This document shows positions 9,603 through 19,700 of a stretch of 64,000 nucleotides of DNA, in pieces. The first letter of the stretch is position 1; each line of letters begins with the position of its first letter. Made by a program: the position numbers and the translations under genes. Origin of the DNA: Salinisphaera sp. (lineage in GTDB: Bacteria > Pseudomonadota > Gammaproteobacteria > Nevskiales > Salinisphaeraceae); contig JAQIBT010000110.1 of NCBI GenBank assembly GCA_027858915.1, positions 124,001 to 188,000 on the forward strand. Reading direction: 5' to 3'. Below the pieces are notes generated by a model, which was not told the origin of the DNA, made no database searches, and saw nothing but the letters and a program-made list of their open reading frames with translations.

Positions 9603-11939
9603 CTACCCGCCGGCCCTCGGCAGCTGCCAGAAACGACGGTGCCAGACGCGCCAGCGTGTGAGCTGTGGCTCGGCCCGGTCTGGGCTCATGCGGACCCGCA
9701 ACGCGCCGTCGATCGCAGTATCGGACACCTGCGCTCCAACGGCTCGCAACCGCCTGAGTACCGATATGCGCGGAAAACCCCAGCGGTTGTGCCAGCCCGC
9801 AGAAATCAGTGCCAGACGCGGATGCACCGCCGCCAGAAATTCGGCCGAAGACGATGTATTGCTGCCGTGGTGGGCTACGACCAGCGTCTTTGCTGCCAGG
9901 GCTTGCCCGTAGCGCGCCACCAGCGCGTGTTCAGCCGGCGCTTCGATATCGCCGGTCAGCAGGCTCGCACCGCCCGCGCCCGAGACGCGCAGCACACATG
10001 AGCGCTGGTTGCTGGCAGATGCATTGCGCACCTGAGCGGCGCTCGGATAAAGCACGGCGAATCGGACACCGTCCCATTGCCAGTGCTGGCCGGCACGGCA
10101 GGGATGCCTGCTGCCAGCACCGACACGCGAAGCCACCGCCAGCGCCTCATCGATGGCCGCGGCGCCGCCAATATGATCGGTATCACTATGACTTATCATC
10201 AGCCGGTCGACGTATGATCGCCCAACATGCCTCAGATATGGCACCACGATCATGGCGCCGGCATCAAAGCCGGTGCGGTAGGCCGGGCCGGCATCGAAGA
10301 TCAGAGTGTGGTGTGCGGTTTCGACGATATTCGACAGACCCTGACCTACATCCAGCACGGTCAGCCGATAGCCGCCCGGCGCGATCGTCGGCCCGGGGGC
10401 CACGCCAAGGCCGAACGCGGGCAACAGCAGGACCAGACCCAGCCAACGCGTTTGCCACGGCCACGGTATGAGCAGCCAGGTCGCGCCCAACATCGCGCCG
10501 GCCACAACCCAGACGTTCGACAGGCTCTGATGGAAGAAGGCCGCCGGCAACTCGGCACACCAGACGAGCGACGGCCAGCCCTGGGCCATCAGGGCAGCCA
10601 GCCCAGCCAGTACTGGCCCGAACAGCGCCGGCACGATCAACGTCGCAATCACGACGAGCAACACAAACGGCACGAAGATGCCCGCCAGTGGGATAAGCGC
10701 TGCATTGACAAAAGGAGAGACCAGCGACGCCTGGCCAAACAACCAGAGCGTGATCGGCGTCAAGGCGGCGACCAGACCGAGCTGCATCGCCGCCAGACGC
10801 CACCAGCGCGGCCCACGAACGACATTCGAAAGAAAAATCAACCACGCCACTGCGGCAAAGGACAACCAGAAACCCGGCGCCAGAACCGAGGCGGGCGCCC
10901 AGACCAGTACTGCCAACGCTGCCCATGCCAGCGCGCGGCTGAGCGGCATGTCGCGGGCCAGAGTCAGGGCCAGCAAACCCGCCGTTACCATGACCACCGC
11001 CCGCTGGGTCGGTAATGCCCAGCCCGCCAGCGCTGCATACGTTACGGCACCAATGATAGCTGCGCCCGCGCCGATACGCTGGGCCGGCCAGCGCCCGGGC
11101 CATCTCAGTGCCAACCAGCGCGCGACGAGGAACAGCAGGCCGGCGATCAGGCCGACGTGCAGTCCGGAAATAGCCACCAGATGCGTTGTGCCGGTCGCCC
11201 GAAGTGTCTTCCATTGTGCATCGGTAATGTGCTGGCGCACCCCGAACGACACGGCCTCGATGATGCCGCGCATCGGTGCGTTGCGCAGATAGGGTGCCAG
11301 TCGGGCCAGCGCCAACGCACGCAGACGCGCCAGTGTCCACAGCGGCGCGCGCGAGCAATCGGCGGTCTGGCGCACATAGCCGGTGGCATCGATACCACGA
11401 CGAAACAGCCATGCTTCGTAATCGAATCCGCCCGGGTTGGCCGAGCCGTGCGGGGCCGATAGTTTCGCCTTGATGCGCAGACAATCTCCCGGCACAAGTC
11501 GCGGCGCATCGCGGTACCAGGACAGACGCACGCGATCCGGGCGCTCGCCGCCTGTATCGATCACAAACCGCGTACGAAACGGCCCGCGCTCGGGCAATGT
11601 CGCGACCGTGCCGGTCAACCAGCGCACATCACCATCTGCGCTGGCCGGCAATCGATCGACAAGTGCCCAGTGTGCGCTGACACTGGCCCAGGCAACCACC
11701 ATCAGCACTGCGGCGCAAAGACCACGGCCTGGAAAACGCCACAGACAAAGCGCCAATGGGGCGAGGAACCAAAGTGGCGATATCAGAGAAGGCTGCGTAT
11801 ACAGCAGCAGCACCGCAAGCACGCAGACAGTGGCCACGACCCGGATATCCACCGCGGCTCGGCCGAGATGATCGATCAGCCGATCATCTCGCTGTTGCTC
11901 GATATGCCCACCGACGCGCCCTGCCATCGCCCCTGCCAT
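9603..11939 (-). CDS. comEC: ComEC/Rec2-family DNA uptake channel
   Basis: This 778-aa protein is a polytopic membrane protein with a C-terminal metallo-beta-lactamase domain, the architecture of the inner-membrane DNA translocation channel for competence. Hydrophobic segments occur in the N-terminal quarter and again across the competence domain (about 230-510). The lactamase domain begins TVLDVGQGLSNIVET and carries HSDTDHIGG, then a HHGSNTSSSAEFL motif. The order msbA/comEC/lolD is conserved in related bacteria. No other competence genes are in this window, so its use in transformation is inference. Confidence 0.9.
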   Translation of the reverse strand: MAGAMAGRVGGHIEQQRDDRLIDHLGRAAVDIRVVATVCVLAVLLLYTQPSLISPLWFLAPLALCLWRFPGRGLCAAVLMVVAWASVSAHWALVDRLPASADGDVRWLTGTVATLPERGPFRTRFVIDTGGERPDRVRLSWYRDAPRLVPGDCLRIKAKLSAPHGSANPGGFDYEAWLFRRGIDATGYVRQTADCSRAPLWTLARLRALALARLAPYLRNAPMRGIIEAVSFGVRQHITDAQWKTLRATGTTHLVAISGLHVGLIAGLLFLVARWLALRWPGRWPAQRIGAGAAIIGAVTYAALAGWALPTQRAVVMVTAGLLALTLARDMPLSRALAWAALAVLVWAPASVLAPGFWLSFAAVAWLIFLSNVVRGPRWWRLAAMQLGLVAALTPITLWLFGQASLVSPFVNAALIPLAGIFVPFVLLVVIATLIVPALFGPVLAGLAALMAQGWPSLVWCAELPAAFFHQSLSNVWVVAGAMLGATWLLIPWPWQTRWLGLVLLLPAFGLGVAPGPTIAPGGYRLTVLDVGQGLSNIVETAHHTLIFDAGPAYRTGFDAGAMIVVPYLRHVGRSYVDRLMISHSDTDHIGGAAAIDEALAVASRVGAGSRHPCRAGQHWQWDGVRFAVLYPSAAQVRNASASNQRSCVLRVSGAGGASLLTGDIEAPAEHALVARYGQALAAKTLVVAHHGSNTSSSAEFLAAVHPRLALISAGWHNRWGFPRISVLRRLRAVGAQVSDTAIDGALRVRMSPDRAEPQLTRWRVWHRRFWQLPRAGG

Positions 11940-12068
11940 CGCCCCTGTCCCCGGTCTGCCCAGGGTTCAGGCTACACGGTTTGACCACGCCGGCGGGTCG
12001 GCAGAGCGACCAGACACAGCTTGGCCGCCGTCGATGATCGTCGAGCCGGTTGTCGACCGCCCCGCCAG

Positions 12069-12824
12069 TCAGCCGATATCTTTTGCCTCCGCCGGCTTCA
12101 TATGACCTTCGGTCAGCGTCCAGATACGATCCATGCGCTGTGCCAGCTGACGATCATGGGTCACCATCACCAGACTCGTATTCAGTGACTCGTTGAGTTC
12201 CAGCATCATGTCGAACACGCTGGACGCCGTGCGGTAATCGAGGTTGCCGGTCGGCTCGTCAGCCAGAATACAGGCCGGCTTGGTGACCAGCGCGCGGGCA
12301 ACGGCGGCGCGTTGACGCTCCCCGCCCGACAGTTCGGTCGGCTTGTGTTCCAGGCGCGCGCCTAGCCCGACCTTCTTGAGCAGATCGCGTGCCGCGTCCA
12401 GCGACGGCTTGATCGGGCCGCGACGGATCAGCAACGGCATAGCAACGTTTTCGACCGTCGTGAACTCCGGCAGCAGATGATGAAACTGGTAGATGAACCC
12501 CAGTTTTTCGTTGCGCAGAAGCCCACGCGCCGAATCCGACAGCCGGGTCATGTCCTGATCACCGATATAGATCTTGCCGCGAGTGGGCGTATCCAGCCCA
12601 CCGAGCAGGTGCAGCAGCGTCGACTTGCCAGAGCCGGATGCGCCGATGACCGCGATGCGCGCACCGGGTTCGACGTCCATATTCACGTCTTGCAGTACGG
12701 TGATTGGCTCGCGTACTTCGGTGAAGGTCTTGGTCAGGTCGTTACAGGAGAGAACGGTCATGCCGCGTTGATCTGTCGCCAGATCAACGGCCGACGGTCT
12801 GTCTTCAAGGTGATGTTCACTCAT
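12069..12824 (-). CDS. lolD: Lipoprotein-releasing system ATP-binding protein LolD
   Basis: This ATPase powers extraction of outer-membrane lipoproteins from the inner membrane. Walker A is GASGSGKST, the signature is LSGGERQRAAVARAL, and Walker B ends in ILADEPTGNLD. The ATG at 12824 overlaps the end of the upstream permease gene by 8 bp and has GAGG in front, giving 251 aa. An internal ATG at 12761 would give 230 aa, closer to E. coli LolD. The pairing with a LolC/E permease fixes the identity. Confidence 0.93.
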   Translation of the reverse strand: MSEHHLEDRPSAVDLATDQRGMTVLSCNDLTKTFTEVREPITVLQDVNMDVEPGARIAVIGASGSGKSTLLHLLGGLDTPTRGKIYIGDQDMTRLSDSARGLLRNEKLGFIYQFHHLLPEFTTVENVAMPLLIRRGPIKPSLDAARDLLKKVGLGARLEHKPTELSGGERQRAAVARALVTKPACILADEPTGNLDYRTASSVFDMMLELNESLNTSLVMVTHDRQLAQRMDRIWTLTEGHMKPAEAKDIG

Positions 12825-14067
12825 AGCGCAAAGCCTCGGCCGGTTGCACTCGCGAGGCGCGCCATGCCGGATACAACGTAGACAGGAACGACAGCACCAG
12901 CGACAGACCGCTGATCCGCAGCACATCGGCTTCGTGCAACTCGCCCTTGAGCTGGCTGATGTAGTACACGTCGGCCGACAGCAGGTTGGTATGCAGCACT
13001 TTCTCCACGAACGGCACGATGGCTTCCATGTTTACCGACAGCAATACGCCGAGAATCACGCCGACGACGGTACCAATCACGCCGATCAGAATGCCCTGCA
13101 CCATGAAAATGGCCATGACTGATTTCGGTTTCATACCCAGCGTTCGAAGAATCGCGATATCGCCCTGCTTGTCGGTAACCACCATGACCAGCATGGAAAC
13201 GATATTGAAGGCAGCGACCGCGATGATCAGGGACAGGATGATGAACATCATCGTCTTCTCGGTCGCGATCGCGTGGAAGAAATTAGCGTTCTGCTGCGTC
13301 CAGTCGGTTACCTGGTCGGTGTACGGCAGCATGCCCTGCAACTCATGGCTCACCTTGGGCGCGTTGAACATATTGTGCAGACGCAATCGCAGCCCGGTGA
13401 CCCCGCCGTTCAGATGGTAGAGCGTCGATGCATCGCCCATCGAGATGAGCACCATGCCACTGTCGTATTCATACATGCCAACGCTGAATATGCCGGATAC
13501 GGTGAAACGTCGGAAACGCGGCACAATGCCGGCCGGCGTGACGTTGGCCTGGGGAATCAGCAGATCGACCTTGTCGCCCACGCCTACCCCGAGCGAATTT
13601 GCCAGATCGACGCCAAGCACCATGTTGTAGCTGTGCGGCTGCAGCGATTTGAACGAGCCGGCCACCATATGACTCGCCACATCGGATACGTCTTTCTCGC
13701 GTTCGGGTACGACGCCGCGAATCAGCGCGCCGGAGATGCTGCGCCCGCTGCGCACCATGCCCTGGCCGCTCACATAAGGCGCCGAGCCGGCTACCTCCGG
13801 CAGTTTCTTGTCGACCATCTGGCGCAGATCCTGCCAGTCGTGCAGGCTGCCGTCCGCCGCAGAAATCTCGACGTGGGCCGCCATGCCAAGAATCCGATCG
13901 CGCAGTTCTGACTCGAACCCGTTCATCACGGACAGCACGGTGATCAGCAGCATCACTGCCAACGCGATGCCGCACATCGATATCGTCGAAATGAACGATA
14001 TAAAATGGTTGCGGCGCTTGGCCCGCGTGTAACGCAGGCCGATATAGAGTTCGAGCGGTCTAAACAT
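12817..14067 (-). CDS. LolC/LolE-family lipoprotein-releasing permease (possibly LolF)
   Basis: This 416-aa permease has the MacB/LolCE layout. TM1 is at about 24-50 (FISTISMCGIALAVMLLITVL), then a large periplasmic domain of about 220 residues, then three TM segments at about 275-300, 320-345 and 375-400. The periplasmic domain contains VTPAGIVPRFRRF, resembling the Hook loop through which LolC binds LolA. Only one permease gene accompanies lolD here; the next gene upstream is unrelated and divergent. A homodimeric LolF-type transporter is therefore plausible unless a second gene lies elsewhere. Confidence 0.88.
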   Translation of the reverse strand: MFRPLELYIGLRYTRAKRRNHFISFISTISMCGIALAVMLLITVLSVMNGFESELRDRILGMAAHVEISAADGSLHDWQDLRQMVDKKLPEVAGSAPYVSGQGMVRSGRSISGALIRGVVPEREKDVSDVASHMVAGSFKSLQPHSYNMVLGVDLANSLGVGVGDKVDLLIPQANVTPAGIVPRFRRFTVSGIFSVGMYEYDSGMVLISMGDASTLYHLNGGVTGLRLRLHNMFNAPKVSHELQGMLPYTDQVTDWTQQNANFFHAIATEKTMMFIILSLIIAVAAFNIVSMLVMVVTDKQGDIAILRTLGMKPKSVMAIFMVQGILIGVIGTVVGVILGVLLSVNMEAIVPFVEKVLHTNLLSADVYYISQLKGELHEADVLRISGLSLVLSFLSTLYPAWRASRVQPAEALRYE

Positions 14068-14144
14068 GGCCGCGCATTAAATCACAACGGAACCGGTCGG
14101 CGCAGGATTCATGCGCCGGAAAGTGTCGTGGGGAAATCGTCATC

Positions 14145-14615
14145 ATGCGAGTCAGAACCTCAAGGACCGAATTAGTTCATGCGTGTGCGGCATTGGTGCT
14201 GCTGTTTGCGTCGTCAGCGCACGCCGACGCCGACTATGGCGCGGCGAACTATAACGATCATCACGCAACTGATACGAGCGTAACGACCACTGCGACGCCA
14301 CGCGGCATTCTGGCGCCCGACAGAAACGAGAATGACGTCGACCAGATCACAGGCGCCAGCTCGGCCCGTGCGCAGGCATGGAGCGCCACGGTACCTCATC
14401 GCGGGATGACCCAGGCCCAGGTGCGCGCAGATTACGGCACGCCGATGCGCGTCCACCCACCGGCTGGCAAGCCGCCAATCACGCGCTGGGACTATGCCGG
14501 CTTCCATGTGTACTTCGAATCCGACCACGTGATTCACAGCGTGATCCCGGACGACCCTATGCCGCTCGATCATAGGTCGCAGTTGCAGCCGGGCCGACAG
14601 GAGAGCCGTCGATGA
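14145..14615 (+). CDS. Small secreted protein with a SmpA/BamE-like C-terminal module
   Basis: This 156-aa protein begins with a signal peptide (LVHACAALVLLFASSAHA, cleavage expected after AHA). A low-complexity linker rich in T, A and D follows. The last 60 residues (from GMTQAQVRADYGTP through RWDYAGFHVYFESDHV to IHSVIPD) have the pattern of the SmpA/OmlA (BamE) fold: a G-M-T helix, a G-x-P turn and a beta strand with W-x-Y. Its stop overlaps the aguA start (ATGA), so it is translationally coupled to agmatine deiminase. The function is unknown. Confidence 0.7.
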   Translation: MRVRTSRTELVHACAALVLLFASSAHADADYGAANYNDHHATDTSVTTTATPRGILAPDRNENDVDQITGASSARAQAWSATVPHRGMTQAQVRADYGTPMRVHPPAGKPPITRWDYAGFHVYFESDHVIHSVIPDDPMPLDHRSQLQPGRQESRR

Positions 14616-15652
14616 GTCGCTTCCTGCCGCCCGAGTGGGCACCACAGTCGTCCACGCTGCTGGTATGGCCGCGCGACAAGGCAGACTGGGGCAACGGCCT
14701 GGATGCTGCGCGCAGCGTCATCGCCGCCATGGCACGCACGCTTGTGCGTTTTCAGCCGGTGATCATGGTAGCGCCGGACACCGAATGCCTTGCGTCGATA
14801 GACGCCGCACAGAAATCCGGCGCACTCCCCATGAACGCGGTCAGCATAGTCGACATCGCCGCCGACGATATCTGGGCTCGTGATACGGGTCCGATCACGG
14901 TGATCGAGCACAACGCGCGTTGCTTTGTGGATTTTCGCTTTGATGGATGGGGCGGCCAGTTTGCCGCCAGCGCAGATGATGCGCTCACGGCTGGCCTGCA
15001 CGCAGCCGGCGCGCTGCCCGAAGGCTGTCTCGATCGGCGCGAGATCACGCTTGAAGGCGGCAGCATTGAAGTCAACGGGGCCGGCACGTTGCTGACCACC
15101 GAACGCTGCCTGATTGGCGGTCGGCGCAATGACGGCATCAACCACGCCGCCGCGGCCGCTATGCTTGGCGATGCGCTGGGCGTGACCGACGTACAGTGGC
15201 TGCGCCACGGCGACCTGATTGGCGACGATACCGACGGTCATATCGATACGCTGGCGCGATTCGTCGATGCCCACACGATTGTCTATCAGGCCTGCGAGGA
15301 TCCCGCCGATCCGCATCATGCCGAGCTGTCGGCAATGGCCGACGAACTGGCGGCGCTGCGCCAACCCAACGGCTGCGTCTACCGGCTCGTACCGCTGCCC
15401 TTGCCAGCGCCGCAATACGATCCGGACGACGGCCATCGGCTACCAGCGGGCTATGTCAATTTCCTGATCGCCAACGACTGTATTCTCATGCCCGCCTTCG
15501 ACGATCCGGCCGATAGCCGCGCCGCCGAGATAGTCGGCCGCTGTTTTCCTGAACGCGGGATCATCCCCATCGACAGCCGCAGCTTGATTCGCCAGCACGG
15601 CGGCCTGCACTGTGCGGCCATGCAGATTCCCGAAGTGGTTTTTCCTGGCTGA
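14612..15652 (+). CDS. aguA: Agmatine deiminase
   Basis: This 346-aa enzyme of the peptidylarginine-deiminase superfamily hydrolyses agmatine to N-carbamoylputrescine. It shows the family motifs WARDTGPI, LEGGSIEVNG, HGDLIGDDTDGHIDT and the C-terminal GGLHC with the catalytic Cys at about 334. It overlaps the upstream small gene by 4 bp. The next enzyme of the pathway (aguB) follows 165 bp downstream. Together they give the arginine-decarboxylase route to putrescine; the decarboxylase itself is not in the window. Confidence 0.94.
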   Translation: MSRFLPPEWAPQSSTLLVWPRDKADWGNGLDAARSVIAAMARTLVRFQPVIMVAPDTECLASIDAAQKSGALPMNAVSIVDIAADDIWARDTGPITVIEHNARCFVDFRFDGWGGQFAASADDALTAGLHAAGALPEGCLDRREITLEGGSIEVNGAGTLLTTERCLIGGRRNDGINHAAAAAMLGDALGVTDVQWLRHGDLIGDDTDGHIDTLARFVDAHTIVYQACEDPADPHHAELSAMADELAALRQPNGCVYRLVPLPLPAPQYDPDDGHRLPAGYVNFLIANDCILMPAFDDPADSRAAEIVGRCFPERGIIPIDSRSLIRQHGGLHCAAMQIPEVVFPG

Positions 15653-15709
15653 CCTTTGCGAGGTATGAACCTATTTTGCCCGTCGCCGACGCGCATCAGG
15701 TGTTCCTGC

Positions 15710-15760
15710 CTTGAATCTGCGTAATCTGCGGGTCAACTTGTCTGTATTATTTGCGGACGA
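15710..15760. repeat. Dispersed intergenic repeat, copy 1
   Basis: In the 165-bp gap between aguA and aguB, a 22-base block (15710-15731) containing GCGTAATCTGCGG and a 12-base block ATTTGCGGACGA (15749-15760) recur at 30407-30428 and 30388-30399, upstream of recO. The two blocks are in the opposite order there. They look like modules of a short dispersed intergenic repeat family. Confidence 0.55.
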
Positions 15761-15817
15761 GATGCCTTTTGCTCTTGGCACATCGCGCTCAATATTTATG
15801 CATCCTGGGATAAATCC

Positions 15818-16711
15818 ATGACGGATTCGAGCACGCTCAAAGTCGCCATCGCGCAATATGCCTGTGCGCCCGACACGGAAACCAACCTGGCAACCGCCGA
15901 GCGTTATATCGCCGATGCCGGCGCCGCCGGGGCACAACTCGTATTGCTGCCAGAACTGCACAACACCCGGTATTTCTGCCAGCGCGAGGACCCAGCGATC
16001 TTCGATTACGCCGAAGCCATCCCGGGGCCATCAACCGAACGGTTGGCCACCGCTGCACGCCAGGCCGGCGTAGTGGTAGTCGCGTCGTTGTTCGAACGTC
16101 GAACAGCCGGTATCTACCACAACACCGCCGTGGTACTGGACGCCGACGGCAGCCTGGCCGGGCGCTATCGCAAGATGCATATCCCGGACGACCCTGAGTA
16201 TTACGAAAAATACTATTTCACGCCGGGCGATCTGGGTTTCACGCCGATCGATACCTCAATCGGCCGGCTGGGCGTGCTCGTCTGCTGGGACCAGTGGTAT
16301 CCGGAAGCCGCACGCCTGATGGCGCTGTCCGGTGCCGAACTGCTGATCTATCCGTCGGCGATTGGCTGGGACGACGTCAACGACGACCAGGCCGAACAAC
16401 GTCGCCAGCTTGGCGCCTGGCAAGGCGTACAACGCGGCCACGCCATTGCCAACCATCTGGCCGTGGTCACCTCCAACCGGGTCGGCGTGGAGGCAGATGA
16501 GACCGGCGGCGCGACCGATATCCGTTTCTGGGGCCACAGTTTTGTATTCGGGGCGCAAGGCGAAACCCTCGCCGAGGCCGGGGAAGAGCCCGAGCTGCTG
16601 CTGGCCGATATTGACCTGCATCGCACCGAGGTGCTGCGTCGTATCTGGCCGTTCTTCCGCGATCGTCGTATCGATGCCTTCGCGGATCTCACCCGGCGCT
16701 TTCGCGACTGA
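15818..16711 (+). CDS. aguB: N-carbamoylputrescine amidase
   Basis: This 297-aa nitrilase-superfamily amidase converts N-carbamoylputrescine to putrescine, CO2 and ammonia. The catalytic triad is visible as E46 (LLPELHN), K119 (YRKMHIPDDP) and C156 (VLVCWDQWYPEAAR). The DDPEYYEKYYF sequence after the Lys is characteristic of the AguB subgroup. It is downstream of aguA on the same strand, separated by a repeat-containing spacer that may carry its own promoter. Confidence 0.94.
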   Translation: MTDSSTLKVAIAQYACAPDTETNLATAERYIADAGAAGAQLVLLPELHNTRYFCQREDPAIFDYAEAIPGPSTERLATAARQAGVVVVASLFERRTAGIYHNTAVVLDADGSLAGRYRKMHIPDDPEYYEKYYFTPGDLGFTPIDTSIGRLGVLVCWDQWYPEAARLMALSGAELLIYPSAIGWDDVNDDQAEQRRQLGAWQGVQRGHAIANHLAVVTSNRVGVEADETGGATDIRFWGHSFVFGAQGETLAEAGEEPELLLADIDLHRTEVLRRIWPFFRDRRIDAFADLTRRFRD

Positions 16712-16779
16712 CGCCGCGCCCGTGTTTTCGCCAACGGCCGGCGGCAAGCGCCCCGACTGTGCAATAATTCGCGCCCGCT

Positions 16780-19700
16780 ATGGCTGATCAAAAATCCAAA
16801 ACCGCTGTCTTGAGCCCGCTTACGCCGCCTGCGTTGACGCCGGGCGCCGGTAAGCACTGGCACAATCTGGCCGGCAGTGCCGCCGCCATTGCGCTGGCGC
16901 GCGCAGCTGCTGCGCGCGACGGGCTGACCGTGGCTGTGGTCGCCGACGAACATCGAGCCTATCGGCTGCAAGAAGAACTCAAGTTCTTTGCCGCCAGTGA
17001 TCTGGCAGTAAGGCATTTCCCGGACTGGGAAACCCTGCCCTATGACGTCTTCTCGCCACACGCGGATATCGTCTCCGAACGTCTGGCCTTGATGCAGGCC
17101 TTGCCCGACATGGCTCGCGGCATCCTGATCGTGGCCGCCGATACCTTGTTGCAGCCGTTGCCGCCGGTGCATTTCATCGCCGGGCGGGCGATGGTATTCG
17201 CCGTCGGCCAGACGCTGGATTTTCATGTCCTGCGCGAACGTCTCGAGGCCGCCGGCTATGCCGCGGTATCCGAAGTACGCGTACACGGCGAATACGCAAT
17301 CCGCGGCGCGGTGATGGATCTGTTCCCCATGGGCGCCGATACGCCTTATCGACTGGATCTGTTTGACGACGAGATCGATACCATCCGCGTATTCGATCCG
17401 GATACCCAGCGCTCTACCGAAAAGATCGAGCAGATCCGGCTGTTGCCGGCCCGCGAGTTCCCGCTCGACGACGACGCGATCAAGGCATTTCGCCAACGCT
17501 ATCGACAACGCTTCGAAGGCGATCCGGGCGCGAGCATGATCTATCGCGATGTCTCGCGGGGCATGCCACCGGGCGGCATTGAATCCTATCTGCCGTTGTT
17601 TTTCGATGACACCGCATCGCTGATCGATTATCTGCCAGCTGCTGCCTGTGTAGTCGAACTGGGTGATGTCGTCGGCGCACTGGATACCGCCTGGCAGGCG
17701 ATCGCAGCGCGCTACGAACAACGCAGCGTCAATCCCGAGCGGCCATTGCTGGCCCCGGCCGAAGCGTTCGTCAATCCATCTACGCTGCGCACCGCCTTCG
17801 ATAACCTGACCGGCGCGCGCCTGCAGGCACAAAGTGACAGCCACGTCAGCGACGGCGTGGTGTTCGACGTGACCGACGTGCCGGCGCTGGCCGGACCAGA
17901 TGTCGCCGCCACCGGTCGCGCGCTGCGCGAGTTCTTCGACGCCTTCGATGGCCGTATTCTGATTACCGGCGACTCGGCCGGACGCCGCGAAGCCATGCGC
18001 GACTGGCTGACCCAGCTCGGCCTGGCGCCTGCGCGCAGCGAGAACTGGGCAGATTTTCTCCAGCACAACAAACGTATTGCAGTGACCGCCGCGCCGCTGG
18101 AAGCCGGCTGCATACTGGCCGGCGATCAGCTTGCGATCATCGCGGAAAACCAGCTCACCGGCGCTCGTCCACCGGCCAAGAAACGCCGGCGCGTCGTACG
18201 CGATCCGGAAACCGCGATCCGCGAGCTCACCGATCTCGCGCCAGGCGCCCCGGTCGTACATCAGGATAACGGCGTTGGCCGCTACAAAGGCCTGCAAAAA
18301 CTCTCGGCCGGCGGCGTCGACAACGAATTCGTCACCATTGAATATGCCGGCGGCGATCTGTTGTATGTACCGGTCGCTTCGTTGCATCTGGTGCATCGCT
18401 TCACCGGCGGTGATGCCGAAACCGCACCGCTGCATCGGCTGGGCAACGAACGCTGGGCCAAGGCGCGCAAGAAAGCCGCCGAGAAAGCGCGCGATACCGC
18501 CGCCGAACTGCTCGAGATTCAAGCCAGGCGCGCCGCCCGACAAGGCGTGGCGATGGCGCCAGACGAAGACGACTATGCGCGCTTCTCGGCGGCCTTCCCG
18601 TTTACCGAGACCCCCGATCAGCAACGGGCAATCGACGAGGTCATGGCCGATCTGGCTCGGCCCAATCCAATGGACCGCGTAGTCTGTGGCGATGTCGGCT
18701 TCGGCAAGACCGAAGTCGCCCTGCGCTCGGCGTTTGTGGCCGTGTCCTCGGGTTATCAGGTCTGCGTGCTGGTCCCGACTACCCTGCTCGCCCAGCAGCA
18801 CTATCAGAGTTTTGCTGACCGTTTTGCTGATTTTCCGATCCGGGTAGCGGCTCTCTCTAGATTGCGCACCGGCAAGCAGCGCGACGAGCTGCTGACCGAG
18901 ATGGAAGACGGCAAGCTGGATATCGTCATCGGCACCCATCGACTGCTGCAAAAAGATATCCGCTTCAAGCGCCTAGGCCTGCTGGTAGTAGACGAAGAGC
19001 ATCGTTTTGGCGTGCGCCACAAGGAACGCATCAAGGCACTGCGTGCCCAAGTCGATCTGCTTACGCTGACCGCCACACCGATCCCGCGCACCCTCAACAT
19101 GAGCCTGTCGGGCCTGCGCGATCTATCGATCATTGCCACGCCGCCCGAATCCCGATTGGCGATCGAGACCTTTGTGTCGCGCGGCGACGGCGCGCTGATT
19201 CAGGAAGCCGTACGCCGCGAAATGCGCCGTGGCGGCCAGATCTATTATCTGCATAACAAGGTCAAGGACATCGAGCGCAAGGCAGCCGAGCTGGCCGAGC
19301 TGGTCCCCGAAGCGCGTATCCGGATTGCCCACGGCCAGATGCACGAGCGCGAACTGGAATCGGCCATGCTCGATTTCTATCATCGACGCTTCGATATCCT
19401 GTTGTGCACCACCATCGTCGAGTCCGGCATCGATGTGCCCTCGGCCAACACCATCATCATCGATCGTGCCGATACCTTTGGCCTGGCCCAGCTGCACCAG
19501 CTACGCGGCCGCGTGGGGCGCTCGCATCATCGTGCCTATGCCTATCTGCTGACGCCGGAGGCGTCGGCGATGACGCCAGACGCCCAGAAACGTCTCGACG
19601 CGCTGGCCTCGCTGGCCGACCTCGGGGCTGGTTTTGCCTTGGCGACCCACGATCTGGAGATCCGCGGCGCCGGCGAACTGCTGGGCGAAGGCCAGTCGGG

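Noticed and set aside
16348-18951. 867-codon open frame on the minus strand across aguB and mfd
   Set aside because: It is antisense to two genes with clear family motifs, has no recognised similarity, and results from high GC and codon bias.
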